A DNA stretch of 64,000 nt from Hydractinia symbiolongicarpus (Eukaryota; Cnidaria; Hydrozoa; Anthoathecata; Hydractiniidae), in contig NC_079882.1 of NCBI RefSeq assembly GCF_029227915.1, forward strand, positions 16,816,501 to 16,880,500, in the 5' to 3' direction. The translations under genes and the position numbers were made by a program. Below the pieces are notes generated by a model. The model saw nothing but the letters and a program-made list of their open reading frames with translations, ran no database searches and was not told where the DNA came from. Position 1 is the first letter of the stretch; every line of letters starts with the position of its first letter. Below are positions 1 to 9,408 of the stretch, piece after piece.

Positions 1-3000
1 GCACGTAGTTAAGAGTGTTCTAAGGCAACTTCGCCAATGAAAACGACTTGGGACGTTGTAGTGCATTGAGACTGGAAGGAATAGTCCAGTGGTAACCTGC
101 GCAGGCAGATGGAACCACGTGATTTACGTGTGAGGCTTTTATTAGACTGCAAAAGGCCATATTACAGCCTTTATAGGACTGTGCACGTAGTTAAGAGTGT
201 TGTAAAGCAATGGCGCTAATGAAAACGACTTGGGACGTTGTAGCACATGGAGACTGGAAGGACTAGACCAATGGTAACCTGCGCAGGCAGGTGAAACCAC
301 GTGATTTACGTATGAAGCCTTTACTAGACTGCAAAAGGCCAAATTACAGCCTTTATAGGACTGTGCACGTAGTTAAGAGTGTTGTAAAGCAACGGCGCTA
401 ATGAAAACGACTTGAGACGTTGTAGCACATTGAGACTGGAAGGACTAGGCCAATGGAAACCTGCACAGGCAAATGGAACAACGTGATTTACGTGAGGCTT
501 TTATTAGACTGCAAAGGGCCATATTACAGCCTTTATAGGACTGTGCACGTAGTTAAGAGTGTCTTAAGGCAACGGCGCTAATGAAAACGACTTGGGACGT
601 TGTAGCGCATTGAGACTGTAAGGACTAGGCCAATGGTAACCTACGCCGACAGGTGAAAACACGTGATTTACGTGTGAGGCCTTTATTAGACTGCAAAAGG
701 CAATATTACAGCCTTTATAGGCAGGTAGTTAAGAGTGTTCTAAGGCCACGGCGCTAAGAAAAACCACTTGGAACGTTGTAGTGCATTGCGACTGGAAGGA
801 ATAGTCCAATGGTAACCTGCGCAGGCAGAGGAAACCACGTGATTTACGTGTGAGGCCTTTATTAGATTGCAAAAGGCGATATTGCAGCCTTTATAGGACT
901 GTGCACGTAGTTAAGAGTGTTGTAAAGCAACGGCGCTAATGAAAACGACTTGGGACGTTGTAGCACATTGAGACTGAAAGGACTAGACCAATGGTAACCT
1001 GCGCAGGCAGGTGAAACCACGTGATTTACGTATGAAGCCTTTACTAGACTGCAAAAGGCCAAATAACAGCCTTTATAGGACTGTGCACGTAGTTAAGAGT
1101 GTCTTAAGGCAACGGCGCTAATGAAAACGACTTGAGACGTTGTAGCACATTGAGATTGGCAGGACTAGGCAAATGGAAACATGCACAGGCAAATGGAACA
1201 ACGTGATTTACGTGTGAGGCCTTTATTAGACTGCAAAAGGCCATAATACAGCCTTTATAGGACTAGGACGTAGTTAAGAGTGTTCTAAGGCAACTTCGCT
1301 AATGAAAACGACTTGAGACGTTGTAGCGCATTGAGACTGTAAGGACTAGGCCAATGGTAACCTACGCCGACAGGTGAAACCACGTGATTTACGTGTGAGG
1401 CCTTTATTAGACTGCAAAAGGCCATATTACAGCCTTTATAGGACTGTGTAGGTAGTTAAGAGTGTTCTAAGGCCACGGTGCTAAGAAAAACCACTTGGAA
1501 CGTTGTAGTGCATTGCGACTGAAAGGAATAGTCCAATGGTAACCTGCGCAGGCAGATGGAACCACGTGATTTACGTGTGAGGCCTTTATTAGATTGCAAA
1601 AGGCGATATTGCAGCCTTTATAGGACTGTGCAAGTAGTTAAGAGTGTTGTAAAGCAACGGCGCTAATGAAAACGACTTGGGACGTTGTAGCACATTGAGA
1701 CTGAAAGGACTAGACCAATGGTAACCTGCGCAGGCAGGTGAAACCACGTGATTTACGTATGAAGCCTTTACTAGACTGCAAAAGGCCAAATTACAGCCTT
1801 TATAGGACTGTGCACGCAGTTAAGAGTGTCTTAAGGCAACGGCGCTAATGAAAGCGACTTGAGACGTTGTAGCACATTGAGACTGGAAGGACTAGACCAA
1901 TGGTCCCCTGCGGTGAAACTACGTGATTTACGTATGAAGCCTTTACTAGACTGCAAAAGGCAAAATTACAGCCTTTATAGGACTGTGAACGTAGTTAAGA
2001 GTGTTTTAAGGCCACGGCGCTAAGGAAAACCACATGAAACGTTGTAGTGCATTGAGACTGGAAGGAATAGTCCGATGGTAACCTACGCCGACAGGTGAAA
2101 CCACGTGATTTACGTGTGAGGCCTTTACTAGACTGCAAAAGGCCAAATTACAGCCTTTATAGGACTGTGCACGTAGTTAAGAGTGTCTTAAGGCAACGGC
2201 GCTAATGAAAACGACTGGAGACGTTGTAGCTCATTCAGACTGGAAGGACTAAGCCAATGGAAACCTGCACAGGCAAACGAAACCACGTGATTTACGTGTG
2301 AGGCCTTTATTAGACTGCAAAAGGCCATATTATAGCCTTTATAGTACTGTGCACGTAGTTAAGAGTGTTGTAAAGCAATGGCGCTAATGAAAACGACTTT
2401 GGACGTTGTAGCACATGGAGACTGGAAGGACTAGACCAATGGTAACCTGCGCAGGCAGGTGAAACCACGTGATTTACGTATGAAGCCTTTACTAGACTAC
2501 AAAAGGCCAATTTACAGCCTTTATAGGACTGTGCACGTAGTTAAGAGTGTTGTAAAGCAACGGCGCTAATGAAAACGACTTGAGACGTTGTAGCACATTG
2601 AGACTGGAAGGACTAGGCCAATGGAAACCTGCACAGGCAAATGGAACAACGTCATTTACGTGAGGCTTTTATTAGACTGCAAAGGGCCATATTACAGCCT
2701 TTATAGGACTGTGCACGTAGTTAAGAGTGTCTTAAGGCAACGGCGCTAATGAAAACGACTTGGGACGTTGTAGCGCATTGAGACTGTAAGGACTAGGCCA
2801 ATGGTAACCTACGCCGACAGGTGAAACCACGTGATTTACGTGTGAGGCCTTTATTAGACTGCAAAAGGCCATATTACAGCCTTTATAGGACTGTGCAGGT
2901 AGTTAAGAGTGTTCTAAGGCCACGGCGCTAAGAAAAACCACTTGGAACGTTGTAGTGCATTGCGACTGGAAGGAATAGTCCAATGGTAACCTGCGCAGGC

Positions 3001-5088
3001 AGAGGAAACCACGTGATTTACGTGTGAGGCCTTTATTAGATTGCAAAAGGCGATATTGCAGCCTTTATAGGACTGTGCACGTAGTTAAGAGTGTTGTAAA
3101 GCAACGGCGCTAATGAAAACGACTTGGGACGTTGTAGCACATTGAGACTGAAAGGACTAGACCAATGGTAACCTGCGCAGGCAGGTGAAACCACGTGATT
3201 TACGTATGAAGCCTTTACTAGACTGCAAAAGGCTAAATTACAGCCTTTATAGGACTGTGCACGTAGTTAAGAGTGTCTTAAGGCAACGGCGCTAATGAAA
3301 ACGACTTGAGACGTTGTAGCACATTGAGATTGGCAGGACTAGGCAAATGGAAACATGCACAGGCAAATGGAACAACGTGATTTACGTGCGAGGCCTTTAT
3401 TAGACTGCAAAAGGCCATAATACAGCCTTTATAGGACTAGGACGTAGTTAAGAGTGTCTTAAGGCAACGGCGCTAATGAAAACGACTTGGGACGTTGTAG
3501 CGCATTGAGACTGTAAGGACTAGACCAATGGTAACCTACGCCGACAGGTGAAACCACGTGATTTACGTGTGAGGCCTTTATTAGACTGCAAAAGGCCATA
3601 TTACAGCCTTTATAGGACTGTGCAGGTAGTTAAGAGTGTTCTAAGGCCACGGCGCTAAGAAAAACCACTTGGAACGTTGTAGTGCATTGCGACTGGAAGG
3701 AATAGTCCAATGGTAACCTGTGCAGGCAGAGGAAACCACGTGATTTACGTGTGAGGCCTTTATTAGATTGCAAAAGGCGATATTGCAGCCTTTATAGGAC
3801 TGTGCACGTAGTTAAGAGTGTTGTAAAGCAACGGCGCTAATGAAAACGACTTGGGACGTTGTAGCACATTGAGACTGAAAGGACTAGACCAATGGTAACC
3901 TGCGCAGGCAGGTGAAACCACGTGATTTACGTATGAAGCCTTTACTAGACTGCAAAAGGCCAAATTACAGCCTTTATAGGACTGTGCACGTAGTTAAGAG
4001 TGTCTTAAGGCAACGGCGCTAATGAAAACGACTTGAGACGTTGTAGCACATTGAGATTGGCAGGACTAGGCAAATGGAAACATGCACAGGCAAATGGAAC
4101 AACGTGATTTACGTGTGAGGCCTTTATTAGACTGCAAAAGGCCATAATACAGCCTTTATAGGACTAGGACGTAGTTAAGAGTGTTCTAAGGCAACTTCGC
4201 TAATGAAAACGACTTGAGACGTTGTAGCGCATTGAGACTGTAAGGACTAGGCCAATGGTAACCTACGCCGACAGGTGAAACCACGTGATTTACGTGTGAG
4301 GCCTTTATTAGACTGCAAAAGGCCATATTACAGCCTTTATAGGACTGTGTAGGTAGTTAAGAGTGTTCTAAGGCCACGGCGCTAAGAAAAACCACTTGGA
4401 ACGTTGTAGTGCATTGCGACTGGAAGGAATAGGCCAATGGTAACCTGCGCAGGCAGATGGAACCACGTGATTTACGTGTGAGGCCTTTATTAGATTGCAA
4501 AAGGCGATATTGCAGCCTTTATAGGACTGTGCAAGTAGTTAAGAGTGTTGTAAAGCAACGGCGCTAATGAAAACGACTTGGGACGTTGTAGCACATTGAG
4601 ACTGAAAAGACTAGACCAATGGTAACCTGCGGAGGCAGGTGAAACCACGTGATTTACGTATGAAGCCTTTACTAGACTGCAAAAGGCCAAATTACAGCCT
4701 TTATAGGACTGTGCACGCAGTTAAGAGTGTCTTAAGGCAACGGCGCTAATGAAAGCGACTTGAGACGTTGTAGCACATTGAGACTGGAAGGACTAGACCA
4801 ATGGTCCCCTGCGGTGAAACTACGTGATTTACGTATGAAGCCTTTACTAGACTGCAAAAGGCCAAATTACAGCCTTTATAGGACTGTGAACGTAGTTAAG
4901 AGTGTTCTAAGGCCACGGCGCTAAGGAAAACCACATGAAACGTTGTAGTGCATTGAGACTGGAAGGAATAGTCCGATGGTAACCTACGCCGACAGGTGAA
5001 ACCACGTGATTTACGTGTGAGGCCTTTACTAGACTGCAAAAGGCCAAATTACAGCCTTTATAGGACTGTGCACGTAGTTAAGAGTGTC
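1..5088 (-). repeat. 4-monomer higher-order repeat, about 727 bp, minus strand
   Basis: One monomer type (GGAGACTGGAAGG or GAGACTGAAAGG version, with GTATGAAGCC) recurs at about 142, 862, 1,589, 2,310, 3,037, 3,763 and 4,490. The spacings of 720-727 bp are four monomers each. A larger period is superposed: 142-861 matches 2,310-3,036 (offset about 2,168), and 862-2,187 matches 3,763-5,088 (offset 2,901). The second block therefore has one extra 4-mer. A private 6-bp deletion (GACTGT missing) lies at 720/721. The block runs directly into the transposon at 5,089. Confidence 0.85.
1904..1912 (-). other. Short-monomer variant lacking the palindrome
   Basis: Here the monomer reads GGTCCCCTGCGGTGAAAC on the plus strand, about 7 bp shorter than the standard form, and CCTGCGCAGG is gone. 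The same lesion recurs at 4,804, 7,183 and 13,179, and a near relative in the opposite orientation at 16,645. It is a diagnostic marker of one monomer lineage that was copied by HOR amplification. Confidence 0.8.
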
Positions 5089-5092
5089 TTCA
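5089..5092. repeat. Left target-site duplication, mutated (TTCA)
   Basis: The empty paralogous sites read GTGTC-TTAA-GGCAACGG. At this junction the four bases are TTCA and the transposon starts immediately after with CCCT. The right copy is intact TTAA. The simplest reading is a TTAA duplication with one A-to-C change in the left copy after insertion. Confidence 0.75.
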
Positions 5093-5109
5093 CCCTATTC
5101 GGTCCGGGG
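5093..5109 (+). repeat. Left terminal inverted repeat (17 bp)
   Basis: CCCTATTCGGTCCGGGG, perfectly complementary to 5,818-5,834. Here it runs straight into a G run and a G/C palindrome with no spacer, unlike the right end. Confidence 0.9.
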
Positions 5110-5130
5110 GGGGGCGGATTCCGCCCCCCC
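5108..5130 (+). repeat. Left subterminal G/C palindrome
   Basis: A 23-bp hairpin-forming sequence: seven G, then CGGATTCCG, then seven C, giving 11-bp complementary arms around a single central base. The G run extends two bases leftwards into the terminal repeat, making nine consecutive G at 5,106-5,114. Confidence 0.88.
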
Positions 5131-5144
5131 TGACGGTTTTTTTT

Positions 5145-5333
5145 TAATAACTCCTGATTGCTTTGTTATATGGCTATGATACTTTCTGAGTTTCAACATT
5201 TATCTATTAGACACCGGCATGCTAATTTTTTAGGTCCCATACCTTTCAGAGGCTTTGATATTGGCCATTACTCGAAACTACCCCTAAAAATCTCTATGAA
5301 ATCCTTATAATGGGGAAAATATAATAACTCCTG
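5145..5333. repeat. Internal 12-bp direct repeat in the transposon
   Basis: TAATAACTCCTG occurs at 5,145-5,156 and again at 5,322-5,333. The bases between them show no other repeat by eye. Possibly a remnant of an internal duplication, or coincidence in AT-rich DNA. Confidence 0.45.
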
Positions 5334-5418
5334 TTAGGATTATCCTTAGAACTTGAAACTTGCAACACAACTTTGTATCATCAAGAAGAATCATTTGGAG
5401 TAATTTGAACACGTGATT

Positions 5419-5473
5419 AATCCGATTTCCCGATTTTGTCGGATTTTACCCAAAAATCGGAAAAAATCGGATT
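5419..5473. repeat. Internal imperfect hairpin with CCGAT/ATCGG motifs
   Basis: AATCCGATTT at 5,419-5,428 is complementary to AAATCGGATT at 5,464-5,473. Further CCGAT/ATCGG copies lie between and just beyond them (to about 5,506). It could be a structural or protein-binding element of the transposon, but nothing shows a function. Confidence 0.5.
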
Positions 5474-5771
5474 TTCGGGCAATTTTTGGCAATTTTTCAT
5501 CCGATCCATGTAAAAACCGGAAGATATGTTAAATAACTTTTATTTAGCTTTCAAAAACTTCAAACAGAATGTAAAAATTCGCTCTAGAACAAAAGTTATT
5601 ATATTTTAAGCAGATAGTTGCATTTTTAACAATTTTCAAGCTTTTGATGACGTCACAGAAAATATGCTGACGCAAGCAAATTTTTTTTGGCGCCATTTTG
5701 TTCCTTTTATGACGTACTATAAGTGTGCCAAGTTTGATTCAATTTGAACAACCGTATGAAAAGTTATTGAG

Positions 5772-5794
5772 GGGGGGGCGGAATCCGCCCCCCC
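5772..5794 (-). repeat. Right subterminal G/C palindrome
   Basis: The same 23-bp palindrome as at 5,108-5,130 but in inverted orientation (central CGGAATCCG instead of CGGATTCCG), preceded by one more G at 5,771. Together the two copies make a second, inner inverted-repeat pair for the transposon. Such structured subterminal repeats are common in MITE families. Confidence 0.88.
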
Positions 5795-5817
5795 TCGGTC
5801 ATAGTATGTTCGAAAAA

Positions 5818-5834
5818 CCCCGGACCGAATAGGG
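5818..5834 (-). repeat. Right terminal inverted repeat (17 bp)
   Basis: CCCCGGACCGAATAGGG, the exact reverse complement of the left terminus. It is separated from the right G/C palindrome by 23 bp (5,795-5,817). Confidence 0.9.
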
Positions 5835-5838
5835 TTAA
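5835..5838. repeat. Right target-site duplication TTAA
   Basis: Intact TTAA directly after the right terminal repeat. The satellite resumes with GGCAACGG in the same monomer that was interrupted at 5,088. Confidence 0.85.
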
Positions 5839-8800
5839 GGCAACGGCGCTAATGAAAACGACTTGAGACGTTGTAGCACATTCAGACTGGAAGGACTAAG
5901 CCAATGGAAACCTGCACAGGCAAATGAAACCACGTGATTTACGTGTGAGGCCTTTATTAGACTGCAAAAGGCCATATTACAGCCTTTATAGTACTGTGAA
6001 CGTAGTTAAGAGTGTTGTAAAGCAACGGCGCTAATGAAAAAGACTTGGGACGTTGTAGGACATTGAGACTGGAAGGACTAGGCCAAATTGTAACCTGCGC
6101 AGGCAGGTGAAACAACGTGATTTACGTGTGAAGCCTTTATTAGACTGCAAAAGTCCATATTACAGCCTTTATAGGACTGTGCACGTAGTTAAGAGTGTTG
6201 TATGGCAACGGCGCTAATGAAAATGACTTGGGACGCTGTAGCGCATTAAGACTGGAAGTAATAGTCCAATGGTAACCTGCACAGACAAATGGAACCACGC
6301 GATTTACGTGTGAGGCCTTTATTAGACTGCAAAAGGCCATATTACAGCCTTTATAGGACTGTGCACGTATTTAAGAGTGTTGTAAGGCAACAGCGATAAT
6401 GAAAACGACTTGGGACGTTGTAGCGCATTGAGACTGGAAGGACTAGGCCAATGGTAACCTGCGCAGACCGGTGAAATGACGTGATTTACGTGTGAGGCCT
6501 TTATTAGACTGCAAAAGGCCATATTACAGCCTTTATAGGACTGTGCACGTAGTTAAGAGTGTTGTAAAGCAACGGCGCTAATGAAAACGACTTGGGACGT
6601 TGTAGCACATTGAGACTGGAAGGACTAGGCCTATGGTAACCTGCGCAGGCAGGTGAAACAACGTGATTTACGTGTGAGGCCTTTATTAGACTGCAAAAGG
6701 CCATATTACAGCCTTTATAGGACTGTGCACGTAGTTAAGAGTGTTCTAAGGCAACTTCGCCAATGAAAACGACTTGGGACGTTGTAGTGCATTGAGACTG
6801 GAAGGAATAGTCCAGTGGTAACCTGCGCAGGCAGATGGAACCACGTGATTTACGTGTGAGGCTTTTATTAGACTGCAAAAGGCCATATTACAGCCTTTAT
6901 AGGACTGTGCACGTAGTTAAGAGTGTTGTAAAGCAATGGCGCTAATGAAAACGACTTGGGACGTTGTAGCACATGGAGACTGGAAGGACTAGACCAATGG
7001 TAACCTGCGCAGGCAGGTGAAACCACGTGATTTACGTATGAAGCCTTTACTAGACTGCAAAAGGCCAAATTACAGCCTTTATAGGACTGTGCACGCAGTT
7101 AAGAGTGTCTTAAGGCAACGGCGCTAATGAAAGCGACTTGAGACGTTGTAGCACATTGAGACTGGAAGGACTAGACCAATGGTCCCCTGCGGTGAAACTA
7201 CGTGATTTACGTATGAAGCCTTTACTAGACTGCAAAAGGCCAAATTACAGCCTTTATAGGACTGTGAACGTAGTTAAGAGTGTTCTAAGGCCACGGCGCT
7301 AAGGAAAACCACATGAAACGTTGTAGTGCATTGAGACTGGAAGGAATAGTCCGATGGTAACCTACGCCGACAGGTGAAACCACGTGATTTACGTGTGAGG
7401 CCTTTACTAGACTGCAAAAGGCCAAATTACAGCCTTTATAGGACTGTGCACGTAGTTAAGAGTGTCTTAAGGCAACGGCGCTAATGAAAACGACTTGAGA
7501 CGTTGTAGCACATTCAGACTGGAAGGACTAAGCCAATGGAAACCTGCACAGGCAAATGAAACCACGTGATTTACGTGTGAGGCCTTTATTAGACTGCAAA
7601 AGGCCATATTACAGCCTTTATAGTACTGTGAACGTAGTTAAGAGTGTTGTAAAGCAACGGCGCTAATGAAAAAGACTTGGGACGTTGTAGGACATTGAGA
7701 CTGGAAGGACTAGGCCAAATTGTAACCTGCGCAGGCAGGTGAAACAACGTGATTTACGTGTGAAGCCTTTATTAGACTGCAAAAGGCCATATTACAGCCT
7801 TTATAGGACTGTGCACGTAGTTAAGAGTGTGGTATGGCAACGGCGCTAATGAAAATGACTTGGGACGCTGTAGCGCATTAAGACTGGAAGTAATAGTCCA
7901 ATGGTAACCTGCACAGACAAATGGAACCACGCGATTTACGTGTGAGGCCTTTATTAGACTGCGAAAGGCCATATTACAGCCTTTATAGGACTGTGCACGT
8001 ATTTAAGAGTGTTGTAAGGCAACAGCGATAATGAAAACGACTTGGGACGTTGTAGCGCATTGAGACTGGAAGGATTAGGCCAATGGTAACCTGCGCAGAC
8101 CGGTGAAATGACCTGATTTACGTGTGAGGCCTTTATTAGACTGCAAAAGGCCATATTACAGCCTTTATAGGACTGTGCACGTAGTTAAGAGTGTTGTAAA
8201 GCAACGGCGCTAATGAAAACGACTTGGGACGTTGTAGCACATTGAGACTGGAAGGACTAGGCCTATGGTAACCTGCGCAGGCAGGTGAAACAACGTGATT
8301 TACGTGTGAGGCCTTTATTAGACTGCAAAAGGCCATATTACAGCCTTTATAGGACTGTGCACGTAGTTAAGAGTGTTCTAAGGCAACTTCGCCAATGAAA
8401 ACGACTTGGGACGTTGTAGTGCATTGAGACTGGAAGGAATAGTCCAGTGGTAACCTGCGCAGGCAGATGGAACCACGTGATTTACGTGTGAGGCTTTTAT
8501 TAGACTGCAAAAGGCCATATTACAGCCTTTATAGGACTGTGCACGTAGTTAAGAGTGTTGTAAAGCAATGGCGCTAATGAAAACGACTTGGGACGTTGTA
8601 GCACATGGAGACTGGAAGGACTAGACCAATGGTAACCTGCGCAGGCAGGTGAAACCACGTGATTTACGTATGAAGCCTTTACTAGACTGCAAAAGGCCAA
8701 ATTACAGCCTTTATAGGACTGTGCACGTAGTTAAGAGTGTTGTAAAGCAACGGCGCTAATGAAAACGACTTGAGACGTTGTAGCACATTGAGACTGGAAG

Positions 8801-9408
8801 GACTAGGCCAAGGGAAACCTGCACAGGCAAATGGAACAACGTGATTTACGTGAGGCTTTTATTAGACTGCAAAGGGCCATATTACAGCCTTTATAGGACT
8901 GTGCACGTAGTTAAGAGTGTCTTAAGGCAACGGCGCTAATGAAAACGACTTGGGACGTTGTAGCGCATTGAGACTGTAAGGACTAGGCCAATGGTAACCT
9001 ACGCCGACAGGTGAAACCACGTGATTTACGTGTGAGGCCTTTATTAGACTGCAAAAGGCCATATTACAGCCTTTATAGGACTGTGCAGGTAGTTAAGAGT
9101 GTTTTAAGGCCACGGCGCTAAGAAAAACCACTTGGAACGTTGTAGTGCATTGCGACTGGAAGGAATAGTCCAATGGTAACCTGCGCAGGCAGAGGAAACC
9201 ACGTGATTTACGTGTGAGGCCTTTATTAGATTGCAAAAGGCGATATTGCAGCCTTTATAGTACTGTGAACGTAGTTAAGAGTGTTGTAAAGCAACGGCGC
9301 TAATGAAAAAGACTTGGGACGTTGTAGGACATTGAGACTGGAAGGACTAGGCCAAATTGTAACCTGTGCAGGCAGGTGAAACAACGTGATTTACGTGTGA
9401 AGCCTTTA
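5839..9408 (-). repeat. 9-monomer higher-order repeats (1,632 and 1,637 bp), minus strand
   Basis: After the interrupted monomer and a short lead-in, two 9-mers follow at 6,140-7,771 and 7,772-9,408. They share five consecutive monomers in the same order (types at 6,140, 6,322, 6,504, 6,686 and 6,868 match 7,772, 7,954, 8,136, 8,318 and 8,500). Their remaining monomers then differ. The first continues with the short-monomer variant and the CATTCAGACTGG type; the second continues with the CTACGCCGACAGG and CCACGGCGCTAAG types. An empty paralogue of the transposon target lies at 7,467-7,470. Confidence 0.82.
7467..7470. other. Empty paralogous site of the transposon insertion
   Basis: The sequence GTGTC-TTAA-GGCAACGG lies in a monomer with the private marker CATTCAGACTGG, the same type that carries the insertion. 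Equivalent uninterrupted copies are at 2,188-2,191 and 13,463-13,466. These show exactly one TTAA before insertion and fix the element boundaries. Confidence 0.88.

Larger units (their letters stand above)
5093..5834. mobile_element. Non-autonomous piggyBac-like transposon (MITE), 742 bp
   Basis: A 742-bp block of non-satellite DNA inserted inside one monomer. It is bounded by perfect 17-bp terminal inverted repeats, CCCTATTCGGTCCGGGG at the left and its complement at the right, and flanked by TTAA (left copy mutated to TTCA). TTAA target choice with termini starting CCC is the hallmark of the piggyBac superfamily (established knowledge). There is no transposase and no long open frame, so it would depend on an enzyme supplied elsewhere. 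The interior is AT-rich with T runs. Two inverted G/C-rich palindromes sit near the ends, and a cluster of CCGAT/ATCGG motifs lies in the middle. Orientation cannot be assigned. Assignment to piggyBac rests on ends and target only, without protein evidence. Confidence 0.82.

Noticed and set aside
5419-5473. Riboswitch or structured RNA in the CCGAT/ATCGG cluster
   Set aside because: Only a simple imperfect hairpin is visible, without any conserved RNA architecture or an adjacent gene.
5648-5655. cAMP-response-like palindrome TGACGTCA in the transposon
   Set aside because: A single 8-bp match in a non-coding element with no gene nearby. It is reasonable to expect by chance.
5093-5834. Degraded gene or viral remnant in the non-satellite insert
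   Set aside because: There is no open frame of useful length and no recognisable protein similarity on reading. The inverted termini and TTAA flanks explain the whole block as a non-autonomous transposon.
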